From Distichodus sexfasciatus (Eukaryota; Chordata; Actinopteri; Characiformes; Distichodontidae): DNA of 64,000 nucleotides. Positions 48,674-59,800 of the stretch are shown piece by piece. The notes beneath the pieces are model-generated. The model was given only the letters and a program-made list of their open reading frames with translations, did not search any database and had not been told where the DNA came from. The stretch is taken from positions 520,933-584,932 of the forward strand of contig JAVGVS010000234.1 in assembly GCA_032718565.1 (NCBI GenBank), read 5' to 3'. The stretch's first letter is position 1. Every line of letters begins with the position of its first letter. The translations under genes and the position numbers were made by a program.

Positions 48674-48675
48674 GG

Positions 48676-48709
<34 letters not shown>

Positions 48710-48730
48710 GGCATACACACACATGCACAA
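48640..48730. repeat. (AC)n microsatellite with internal duplication
   Basis: Two AC runs separated by identical AGGGGCATACACAC spacers at 48671 and 48707, so a block of about 36 bases has been duplicated inside the array. Confidence 0.85.
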
Positions 48731-51206
48731 AACACATTCACCCTTTTTTCCTCCCTATGGATTTTCTGTTAGCTGAACAATGTGCTGAGCTAAGTGACGC
48801 TCTGTTGTTTAGACAGGATTAATACAGGGTTAAATTTGAGACACTGATTTAATACATGTATATATGTACAGGGTTAAATTAGAGACACTGATTTAATATA
48901 TGTATATATGTATATAAAATTATATTCAAATGTATTTTTGGTTCTAGTTGGTGCCTGTCCTCAAACATTACTATAGCTGGATTTATTTAATTATCAATGC
49001 TAATTCCAAGCAGCCCCTGTGAGATGCAGACTTCAAAAGATATGGTTTTAATCAACATTTCACAGTTTTATAGTAATAAACAGGCAAAAACCAAATATTA
49101 CATAAATTGTTCTGAAAATCAAGATCAAATTATCACAAATCATACTTTAAAAATTATTTTGCATGTTTGTGGAGAGATTTAAACGTAATGCTATAAATTC
49201 ATCAAAAGTGGTAATGATATGAAACCAAATTGTGACAAATTGGTTTAATCCAACAAGCAACAAAGTTAATTCAACAAAATGTGTAAATGTTTCTGTTCAG
49301 CATCATTAAATAACAATATATTGATATGTAAGGTCGCACTCGCCTTTACTTGATCTGTTTGATTTTCATCTTATGGTTTATTACATCTGGCTGTAATTTA
49401 TTGATGCATTTTCAAAAATGATAAAGTGACATTATTGAATTGGCTGTAGTCTTGGGGATTTACACTGACAAACATTATCTGGATCAAAAATTCTCTGACT
49501 GCTCTAAGAAAAGAAAGGGCCTCATTCAACAACCGCTTCTCAAGAACATATGTTCTATTCATGCAATTATCAAGTGAGGATTCTTGACTTTCAACAGTGT
49601 TTATTGTTTGAGATTTGAATAAAGTTAAGAACAGAATCTGCACTAAAATGCATTTAAAATCGCTTTTCACGTTAGACCGAAAACCCCAATATTGGTATTT
49701 GCTAATTGGTATTCATTTGCAAAAAAAGTGAAAAACACGCACTGATATTTCATTTTGGTTTCTCGTAACTGTTACACATGTAAACCCCCACACACACCCC
49801 TCCAATTGCCAAAAAAGAACATTTTTGAACGCTATTTGAACGACTCATAATGTTTTCTTAAGTTGGTTTTGGAAACGAATTTTGACAAAAGAAACGTTTT
49901 TGGGATTTGGTTTTGGTTTTAACATGAAAAACGAATTAACGAATGAAGAGCCCTCTTATTCAAAATTTCGCATGGCAGTTTGTGTTTGTGTAACTGTTTC
50001 TTCATTTCAGCATTTGTATAAAAATTATTCAGTAGAATGTCTTAACTTCCTTAAGAACAAATTTCAGAGAAAAGTTTAGACAGTATTGTAAATGAGGCCC
50101 GTTGTTTTTATTTTCTGGCTGATTGGCGCGCAGCTGGATTGGCGTTTTAGTTTATTAACCATTTCAGAAAGTAAACATGTATTTCTATATATTACACTAT
50201 CTAGTATGCACATTCACTGCTAACTTGAGTTAACATCAACATTCCCAGCCAGTATCAAAATTATTAAGACAAATATATTGGCGTAGTGAAGCTTCCCAAT
50301 GTTGTCAGAGGATGTCAGTACAGCAGTTCAGTCTTTAATCTTTTTCGTGGTATGTATTTGTGAGCTGTTGTGTTCGGCGATTTTCGGAGTCGATTCACGA
50401 CTGTATTTATTGCACAACTTAATGTAAATGTCAATTTAAGTACGACTGTGAGCTGATCGTCCCTAAGACTGTGAAATTAACAACGGACTAAAATTTTCAA
50501 ACGTTAAAAAATAGAAAAAGAAAACAGTAGTAAAAATGTTCCCTAAACAGAGAATCTCTGCTAAATGTCATACATGTAAATGTAAACACGGCTGTGATCT
50601 TGGTGTTCAGTGATTTACATTTAAGCTCTGGATAAAGCTTAAAAACGTTTGTGGCAGGTAAATCTAAATATGAATTTTGACACGGCATATTTGCAGTTAT
50701 GCATTATTGATGGAGTGGATGGAATAATATAACTGAAAAATGTAAATACACATGAGCTGTCGTGGTTGTCCTGAGTCGGCTCACAACCGTGATGAAGCTT
50801 CATGGTATTTTAGAGACCCTGATAAATGTAAATGTAAGTTGTTAGCTGCCGTGCTCAGTTATTTTCATTGTCCGTTCACAACCACAGTTACTTTTATGAT
50901 ATTTAGGAGATGATCTTGATAAATGTAAATGTTAACATCATAAATTAACTGATCGACTGACTGATACAGAATTCGGTTATGATCGTGATGTTCGCATCTC
51001 GGAGTCGGCTCAAGCGTTTCATGAAACTGGTTGAATTTAGGAGTCGACTCACAGCTGCATTTACCTTCATGACCTTATGAGTAGAGGCTCTAATGTAAAT
51101 GGGTATGGGGTCAGGTGCTGCCGTGTTGGGTGATTTTCGGAGTCGGGTTCTTTGTGGGGATGGAGGAGAAGGAAAGTTCCAATGCTCAGTGAAGAGTATG
51201 TTGCAG

Positions 51207-51221
51207 TGCTGACTTTTAGCG
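51207..51221 (+). promoter_or_regulatory. Candidate Maf response element upstream of the crystallin TATA box
   Basis: TGCTGAC at 51207-51213, followed by TTTTAGCG, resembles the MARE consensus (TGCTGAnnnTCAGCA) bound by large Maf factors that drive lens crystallin genes. It sits about 45 bases upstream of the TATA box. Only the left half-site matches well, so this is a candidate based on position and motif. Confidence 0.4.
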
Positions 51222-51257
51222 CTGGGGCAGTCCGAGCTCCATTCAGCCCGGGTCCAG

Positions 51258-51265
51258 TATAAATA
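51258..51265 (+). promoter_or_regulatory. TATA box of the beta-A crystallin gene
   Basis: TATAAATA sits in a GC-rich setting about 75 bases before a good splice donor (GGGGTAAGT at 51331-51339). The next exon carries the start codon, so transcription probably begins near 51288-51295 and exon 1 (to 51334) is untranslated. A TATA-driven promoter with a short noncoding first exon is normal for beta-crystallin genes. Confidence 0.7.
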
Positions 51266-51639
51266 GCCCCGGACGGGGCACGGCCGAGAGACCGCTTAGC
51301 GGAACACACACTCACACCCAGCTCTTTCCTCGGGGTAAGTTCTCCAAGCACTTGATTTTTAAAAGAAAACAAAACATATATTTCACCTTAGCTTTTAACT
51401 ACGACTGTCCTGAAACAGACTTTTCAGAAATATTAAAAGCTTTTGTTCTCTTTAAAAAAAATCTTTGCTTGATTTAAAAACAATTTTTCTTATAAATGTT
51501 TTATTCACAATTATTTAATTTAATTATTGAATTCAAATTTATTTGAATAGAACTGAAGTGAATGTATTTAATTTGTTTCTATAGTGCTACAGCAAAGAAT
51601 CTCTGAGCTGAACTTCATGTATGAAAGATGTTAAACAAC

Positions 51640-51715
51640 AATATCAATAATAATAATAATAACATTATTATTATTATTATTATTATTATATGACACATAT
51701 TATTATTATTATTAT
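51640..51715. repeat. (AAT)n/(ATT)n microsatellite in the crystallin 5' intron
   Basis: ATAATAATAATAA followed by ATTATTATTATT forms a near-perfect palindromic AT-rich tract about 150 bases upstream of the exon that carries the start codon. Confidence 0.8.
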
Positions 51716-51867
51716 GCATGTGACAAATGAAAAAATCTTGAATTCTACGTAGTAAACATGCTGGAATTCTCATAGTGTAAAGGGAATTTAGGTGTGACTT
51801 TCACCGATTTTGAGGCGTCTTTTTCTTCTGTGTCTGCAGGTTAGTAGTGCTGGAGATTGCGGGCAAC

Positions 51868-54800
51868 ATGTCTGTAAGTAAACCAGATGAACATGCCCAT
51901 GGGGTCCATGGAAGGTAAAACTGTGTAACTCGTCTTTCTGTTGTAGAAAAGTAACCAACTATAATCCAAGCTGTTTCGTTCAGTAACATGACGTTTATCT
52001 GAAGCACGGTAGCCAATCAGACGCCTTCTGCCAACTCAACAGCAATCACAGACACCTGCTTGTTGGTTCACAGCTGTAATTACTTTTATGAAATTTAGCA
52101 GAAGCTCTGGATTAAACTAAAAGTAGATATTAATTTTAAATGTTCAAACATACAAATTACTGTGTCAACTATAGACGGCTGAAGATACCAGGAACACACT
52201 CCTTATAGAGATATTAACGCCGTTAAATATTTGCTTTCATCACGGTTTTTAACCAAGACTCTGACTCATTTTTTCAATTAAATTTTTTTTTCTTTTTCGA
52301 TTTTATTTTTCTGTTTAAAATAATAGAATAATAAAAAATAATGTTCATTGAGTAACATTTGTTATAAACTTTGTATTCTTTTTTTTAGCCTTCAAATATA
52401 TTTGAATTGTTATTTATTTATATTAATTTTGATTTTCTGAAATCCTGTCCGTCAGATTACTGTGTATGACCAGGAGTACTACCAGGCCGCTGGTGGGGAG
52501 TTCACCTCCTGCTGCAAGAACGTTATGGAGTACGGCATGGTGAACGTCCGCTCCCTCAAGGTGGGAATGGGAGTGAGTAGCTACACTTCAAGATAAAGCC
52601 TTAAAGAGCATTTAAAAAATGTCACGAGACTATATATGAATTTTCACCCTCTCATAATTTCAGAGAATATGGACTGTGGAGCGCAGTAGCTACAAACCTC
52701 AACAAAAAAGCAGAATATTTACACTATATATTAGTGCGTATATATAAAAATAAAATATCTTATGTTTACGTTATATTTTTATTATATATTATAGTTATAT
52801 TAATATATTTAAAGAATAAATGTTTTTCACATAATTTTACAAGAAAAAAAAAGAAAATATGTAAGTTTCTTGTCATATTTCTAAGATAATTTACCAGAAA
52901 AATATGTTTACAGAAGTTTTTCTCTCACAAATCTATTACCATAATCTTGGAAATGTAGACCAAAACTCTATGGCATTGTGAGCGCCATAAAGTCAGATAT
53001 TCTCTGAGATCACCATTTTGACTGAAACGTGACATACGAATTTAATCTCTTAAATTCTGACACCTCCTAAATGTATGACTTTCAAATAGTATCTATCATT
53101 TTTGTCTCATAAATTTACAACTTAACTTTCAAAGGACTTTGGACTAATTTTTGCAAAGTACTGACGGTTTTTGTCTGAAGTTGTAAATTGATGATCTCAT
53201 AACTTCAGACAATATCTGAGGTTCTCTTCTAATACATTTACGACTTTAGTCTCAGAATTTCTGGCATCTCTTCTTGGAATTTTAGCCTCCTTTCTCAACT
53301 CCAATTATCATTATTATTATTTTTTAAATCTGCAGTGACCCCAATATGCCATCATATGTATTTTACATGATATCTGGCTCTCTTGTGACACTCTCCATGT
53401 GTTATCTCTGTTCTTGTTGAGTTTAGCTGGGTTGGTTATGAGCACACCAGCTTCAACGGCCAGCAGTTTGTCCTGGAGAAGGGAGATTATCCGTGTTTTG
53501 AGGCCTACATGGGCAGTAACGGCTACCGTGTGGAGAGGATGATGTCTTTCCGGCCCATCTGCTCTGCTGTGAGTCACATAATGCAATACACACACAAAAC
53601 TAATTTCATATCTACCTGAATGCTGATCTACACTGACACATCAATTTAACAATCAATTAATCCAGAGCATCCACCCCAAATGAAAGCATTGATCAGACAT
53701 CATACATATTGCAACATCACTTTATATTGAAAGGGAGGCCTATTTTTATTAAAGGAGAAGATAATTTTTCATGTAAATGTGTGGCTGAGCTCAGGATTAA
53801 AAATGTCATATGATATTTGAGTTGCTTTTTCAAATGTGATATGAACGGAAGTTATGGTGTTAAATCAGCAAATGATATTGTCTCATATCGGTTGCTGGCT
53901 CCTGAATCAAATCAAACAGAAATCAGATCATATCAGACCTTGTTATATCGGCGGAAATCGAATCGTTGACTATTTAATCGATATAATATCGCATCATGAT
54001 GATACTCGAGATTGACACTCCTCAGGAAGTAGAAAGGTAGAGTAAATTTCCCAAATGAGCGGCAAGGATTCCAGACACAATCTTTTTTTCCCCATTTTTC
54101 TATTTTTCAGAACCACAAGGATTCGCGCATGTGTGTGTGGGAGTGTGAGAACATGTCGGGTCGGCAGTGGGAGCTGTGTGACGATTATCCTTCACTGCAG
54201 GCCATGGGCTGGCACAACAACGAGATCGGTTCCATGCAGGTCCAGAGCGGAGCGTGAGTATTCCCCACTCACTGGACAACAAAGTCTATAGCAGAATAAG
54301 AATTATAATTTAGAACCAGTACTCCCAAATATCCCAAGTAAAAGTCCTGATGTTAAAATTAAATACTTAAATAAAAGTACAAAGTATTTGCCACTTGGTG
54401 GACACAAAGTCAGCGGTGGAAAGAGTACTGAAATTTGAACTTAGGTACAAGTGCTGTTACACTGCTGAAATAGGCCCACAATAGCATATAATAAAAGCTG
54501 TGATTAAATGAGCCTATGTCTCCTCACTTGCTTAGTGAAGAACTTTATGATATGTATGATCTATAAACATGATCCATGATATTGTCTCATATTGATCGTT
54601 GGCTCCTGAATTGAATCAAATGGATATTTTGTTGTGATCTAATATTGTATCATTCTGAAACATGTATTTTTTCACAACCCTACCTATTTGCCATATGTTG
54701 AAGCACTTTTCTCTGCTCTCTTCCTCCAGTTGGGTGTGCTATCAGTACCCCGGTTACCGTGGCTACCAGTACATCATGGAGTGCGACTGTCACGGAGGCG

Positions 54801-54877
54801 AGTACCGGCACTACAGGGAGTTTGGTACTCACTCCCACACTCCCCAGATCCAGTCCATTCGCAGAATCCAGCACTGA
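51868..54877 (+). CDS. cryba1: Beta-A crystallin (beta A1/A3 type)
   Basis: Structural lens protein with four Greek-key motifs in two domains. A noncoding exon ends at 51334. Coding exons: 51868-51873 (exon from 51840), 52456-52572, 53422-53568, 54111-54253, 54730-54877. Predicted length is 186 aa. Exon 3 starts ITVYDQEYY and encodes motif 1; exon 4 encodes motif 2 (GYEHTSFNGQQFVLEKGDYP, SFRPICSA); exons 5 and 6 encode motifs 3 and 4 (NHKDSRM, DDYPSLQAMGW, VCYQYPGYRGYQYIMECD, IQSIRRIQH). One Greek-key motif per exon is the family pattern. The N-terminal arm is very short (Met-Ser), as in the A1 form rather than A3. The last motif fits CRYBA1/CRYBA4 better than CRYBA2, and linkage to cpd and unc119 favours CRYBA1. 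The protein is Cys-rich (SCC, MEC, CDCHG). Fish have several cryba1 copies; which one this is stays open. The motif 1/motif 2 splice junction is unusual (see findings). Confidence 0.9.
53640..54020. repeat. AT-rich dispersed repeat in the crystallin gene, intron before exon 5
   Basis: Inverted relative of 43075-43415 (GTGTTAAATCAGCAAATGAT, TTGTCTCATATCGGTTGCTG, GATTGACACTCC). It fills most of the intron between coding exons 53422-53568 and 54111-54253. Confidence 0.5.
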
Positions 54878-56397
54878 GCACAGCTGTACGTCTCCCTCCA
54901 TCCTCCCTCCCTCCATCCTCCTCCTTCTCATCCTGCACTTTGGGTCCCTCCACTCCCCAGACCTGCAGTCGGTACAGCCTCGGGTACCAGAACCGCCGGC
55001 TGACCAACTGGTCCTACACCAGCATTATTAACATATCCACAACAGCCTCTTTTTTAACTTAAAAAGGAAAGATAGTATGAGAGGAAAGCAAGGAAAAACT
55101 GCAGACAAATGGAAAGCACAGAGTGAAATAAAAAGAGAGATGAGTGCAAAATCCTCAGTGATGCAGTGGAAGTCCGGGACGTTACTTAGCTTTTAATCTT
55201 TTCCCATTGTCACGGTCAACTTCTGTACAAAACTTGACGAATAAAGGAAACCAAACAAAAGAATGAGAGGATAAATAGATATCAGTCGAGTGTGTGATGT
55301 GTTGTTTCTTTCTGCCCTGACCCTTGATGTGTGGGTGGTGACCTGTCTGAGGGTCGCCAAATTTTTCATCCAGTGTGAGAAACCTTTTTCATCTTGATTT
55401 TTTAAGAAACTGTATGTCCCCTTTGTACAGCTATCCAGTTATTTACAAATTCAAGATGGAATACAATATCCATAATAAAAAGAAAGTAACATAGTTCCAC
55501 AAGTTATTTACCTGTAGCATATTACCAGCAAATGTGTCTTTTAAGTCAAAAAGTGAAATTTTTTGACATCATAGACATTTACAAGTAAACAGTGACAAAA
55601 TGTTGAATCTCAGGAGTCACCGTGCACATATCCACATCCAGCAAATAATACAGAATATAAAAACATTATGCTAAGACATACTGAGCAATACAATAACAAA
55701 GGAAACTGGCAATGCTTGAGTATATGGACAGAGTTGTGCAAAAGATGTCAAAGTGCTCTAAACTATATACACCTTTAAAATTATTTAGCAAGACATCAAC
55801 CTACAAACCAAGCCTAAAATATAGGCTTCGTAGAGTTCACATGAATTTTTTGTTGATTATTCTCTTATAATGAACGCAAAGTGTATGAGAGTAAAATGGT
55901 TATTCAACATTGTCTAATAGCCAGCATTCAGAATTATAATTGGACTTCATTATATTATTAGTAAAAAAATAACGTGTGACTACAGTAGCCAGCATGCATC
56001 ATAAATGATAAGTTGAAAACAGCATTTTCACCCTATTAACACAGATTTTCCTCATATTTCTTAAGTTTATTCCGTGGTTCGCTCGGTGGTTTGTCGTGTC
56101 ACCCGTTTAAGAGTACTTATGAGCAGAAACTACTTTTTAAAATGAGGTTTTTATGATTTTTCTTTGGATTACTTTGCGAGAAATTAGTCTTTTATACCAA
56201 ATTGGGATGTACGTGGGGAAAAAGGTTGTGAGAGAAGATGATTTTGAAGACTTAAAGGCTTGAATATAACAATCTTGTCACATTCTGCGTCCATTTAAGT
56301 AGCAGCCCCCGAAATTACATATATAAAGTTTATTTAAGACGTATCTCATGAGTCAGATCTTATTCATTTTATACTTATTGTAGTTCTGTGTGTGGTA
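54878..56397. other. 3' of the crystallin gene, no further gene
   Basis: The 3' UTR runs to about 55260. After that, AT-rich DNA with no exon or recognised transposon until the MITE at 56398. The cpd promoter is probably within or just right of that MITE. Confidence 0.45.
55240..55245 (+). terminator. Polyadenylation signal of the crystallin gene
   Basis: AATAAA lies about 360 bases after the crystallin stop codon, the first canonical hexamer seen in a plausible 3' UTR. Confidence 0.6.
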
Positions 56398-56782
56398 TAG
56401 AAGCCCATTTCCGCCAGTTTAAAAACAAAAAAACAAGTCGAAATTATGAGACGTCATAATTTTGTAATAAAAGTCGGAATTATGAGACAGAAACTATAAC
56501 ACTGGTGTATTAAAGTATCTGTGTCATAATGTCGACTTTTTATCTCATAATTTGAACTTCCCGTCTCACAATAGACTTGTCTCTCTCATAATTACGGCTT
56601 TCTCTCTCATAATTACGGCTTTCTCTCTCATAATTTTCACTTTTTGTCTCATACTTTCGATTGTTTATCTCCTAAGTTCGACTTCTTATCTCATAATTGC
56701 GACTTTTTGTGTCACAATTATGACTATTTCTCATGATTTCAACGTGTCCTCTTTTCACTGGCGGAAACGGGCTTCCATAGAG
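56398..56782. mobile_element. MITE with short imperfect internal repeats (copy 2)
   Basis: Left end TATAGAAGCCCATTTCCGCC and right end CTGGCGGAAACGGGCTTCCA (inverted), outer TA on both sides. The interior consists of units around GTCGGAATTATGAGACA and, in the second half, their complement TCTCATAATTNCGACTTT, including three adjacent copies of CTCTCATAATT. It ends about 115 bases upstream of the cpd start codon. Confidence 0.7.
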
Positions 56783-56896
56783 TTGAGAGCGGAGGCGCCA
56801 CCTGCTGGATGAAGTGCAGAATTTCCGCCAAAGCGCGACCCTTAGCCTAGAAATGGCCGCCGTGTGAAGCCTGAAGGCCTCGACAGCAAACCAAAC

Positions 56897-59800
56897 ATGG
56901 CACATTTACTCTCAGTTTTAACACAGTTTCTCCTGTTCCATCTGCTGTATTGCGCTGACAACGACATTCAATCAAACGATGTAGAAACATTCCAAAAGTA
57001 CTATCATTACAAAGAGCTGAGCCGCCGTCTTGAGAACCTGGCCCAAAAACACCCCCGAATTTCCAGCCTGGCCAGTTTGGGGCAGTCGGTAGAAGGCCGA
57101 GAGCTGTGGGTGATGAGGGTCACGCCGCACCCCATCAACGATATCCCAGGGAAACCTCGCCTCAAACTCGTGGGCAACGTGCACGGGGACGAGGCAGTGT
57201 CCAGGCAGATGTTGGTCTATTTAATTGAGTTTCTCTTGAACCGGTACGGAACTGACCCCCGGGTCAGCGAGCTGGTGAACAGCAGTGACATTTATATAGT
57301 GCCCAGTTTGAACCCTGACGGATTCGAGAAGGCAGACGAGAATGGAGCGTGCCGGGGCATCGGGACAGGCCGGGAAAACGCAAACGGCATCGACCTGATC
57401 CAAAACTTCCCCGACCACTTTGACCCCACCAGCAAGTTGGAACAGGACGCGCCGGAGATTACGGCCATCATGAAATGGATCTTGAGGAAAAGGTAGGCCT
57501 TGTTTCATTGAACAGCTGAAACTTTGCATGTTTGTATCATTAAATTTAGGCCTGCTAGTTGACTGATTTTATTTAGTTCATAATAACTTGTATTTCCAGG
57601 CTGAAAAGTTGAGGGAAAGTGATTTTTACCAACTTTTTATCATAAAAAACAGAAAAATCTATTCATTTAATTGGGTCTCATTCTGAAATTTGTTCTTATC
57701 GTCAAGATTCTGACGTTCAGCAATGTTTTCGAATTTGAGATTTGTTCTTAGGGTCTTACACAGATTTTATTGCATTCATGTTTGTGCAGAACAGTAGTTT
57801 ATTGGGGTTTTTCCATTCTGTGTTGTATAATATACTATTTAAATGTTTTAAAGATAAATTTAAGAAAAACACTTGAGAAATGAGGCCCAGTGGGTTTGGA
57901 AAATGCTTTGTGGCAACAATAAAACAATACAGTGACCTTATAATTGTATTGTAAATGTACCTTTGAATATTTAATACTGCATAATACAAAAGCAGACTGG
58001 CTGCACTCGCAAAAGATGTGTTGCTTGTGGTTGATGCTGGTTAGTGTGCCATTTTAATTCTCTTGAGACTTGAGATCACACTTTACTTTTGGGAATCGTG
58101 AATGATGGACCAGTGTTTGAGCAATTGCATGTTCTTCTGCTGATCTTCTGCTGTCTGTTCTTTTTAGTATAATGAAGTTATATGTGAAAAAATGGAAGTG
58201 CTTGTTGAAACTGGTCTCAGATTTGATGAACAGATCAAATCGGAGGTTTTAACAACTGATTTGACTATTTCAAAAGTTACCCAGTTTAATTAAGGGTAGA
58301 CAAGGTCAAATCAAAGTACAGATGCTTCTGGTGAAATATGTCTCAAGTTTTACTTGAGTTAAAGTACTAGCATAGAGTATATGTTCTATGTAAAGTTCAG
58401 AGTTGGACAGTAATGAAATAAAAATACTTATCTAGGTTTTTGTCAAGTATCTGTATTTTACTTGAGTATATATCAAGGGTGAAGTGAACTTTATTGTTAT
58501 CTCAGTACACAGAGACGACGTGGCTTCTACAGAGTACAAAGAAGGCACATAGAATATACTGTACATATGTAAATAGACTGTTAAATGTAAACTCTGAATT
58601 AGAGGTAGAAAAAAGTGCAATTTTTATGTGAGCTGTTCAGTGATGTGCAAGTTGTTGCAATATAGTTTCCACCAAACCATTTTTGTAGTTGCTCAAATGT
58701 TTGTTCTTGCCACGGTTTATTTGATTGCAAAATGTACCTTTAAAAAGACTTTCATTTTTTATGACAAATCTGTTGACATAGTTAAAGCAGCTACACCTAC
58801 ACTACCTAAGTACCTAAGTACAGTCAGCTCACTGATCAATTTAAACACATTAACATTAATATTGATAGGTTTCTTGTGTCAATGTGAGTATTTTGATTGT
58901 GACTAAAAGTGGTTTCCATGCAGTCAGATCCGAATATAACTTCTCTTTTTTTGGAGTAGAATTGGACAAGGGAAAGTGTCAGTATCAAGCAGGGCAGTTT
59001 GACCTCAAATCAATGTCACAATTAATCAAACACAAAGCTTTGATTTCAATTAATGAATAATTATTTTTGGGGGGAGGTTAACTATTTATTTTTTGCTCTC
59101 ATAGTTCACTGACAGTGTTTGTACTGTGAATATGCTCAAAGCAGGGATATTAAAGCAGGGATATTTTTCTTGAACACACACTGGGGAAAGTAGAAACTGA
59201 GTTTTTAAAAGTATAAACCGACTTTCTTACGATCAAAATAACTGACATTGTGAGATTATGGCGATTAGAGGTTTCTGATTAATGCTCAGCCCTAACATTT
59301 TTGTTTATCATGTGAAGTGATTTCCATGCAGTCAGATCCAAATAATTAAATGTAAGAACAATATAAATACAATAACAACACAACCATTTTGTGATTTGAA
59401 CATTGAATGGTATCGCCTCTCCCTGTTGGTTATAACGACTTGTAATGTCCTTGTTTTCCAGGTTTGTTCTGTCTGGTTATTTGCGTGGGGGCTCAGTGGT
59501 GTCCACTCACCCTTTTGACGAGTCGAGAACCCAAACCTCCGAGCGAGCCGTTTTTCAGTACTTGGCTCAAACTTATGCTGCAAAACACCCTTTAATGAGA
59601 GAGGGCAAACTCCAGTGCCCCGAAAACCCTGACGAAATAACCAATGAAGCAGAGCAGCAAGGTAATGTCCTGGCATTACTGAAAAAGTATTAACAGAAAT
59701 TCAAAAATAATCAAAAATAACCGGTTTGAGCAAGATTACGTTATTTAGAGGTTTCTGTACGCCGGTTTTGGCTCATTGCCCAGCCCTAATATCAACATAA

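Larger units (their letters stand above)
47661..51206. other. Intergenic DNA between unc119 and the crystallin gene
   Basis: No gene recognised. Holds a long (TA)n tract at 47995-48121, a (TG)n run at 48432-48458, (AC)n tracts at 48640-48730 and a short tandem duplication at 48826-48910 (ACAGGGTTAAATT repeated at 46-base spacing). The 50280-51100 part repeatedly mentions GTTAGCTGCCGTG- and TTTTCGGAGTCG-like words (50380, 50860, 51000, 51130), a loose dispersed motif. Confidence 0.5.

Noticed and set aside
53427..53568. Crystallin exon 4 starting at the canonical CTGG
   Set aside because: With the only good donor (52572) this acceptor gives an immediate frameshift and a stop; the AG five bases earlier keeps the frame.
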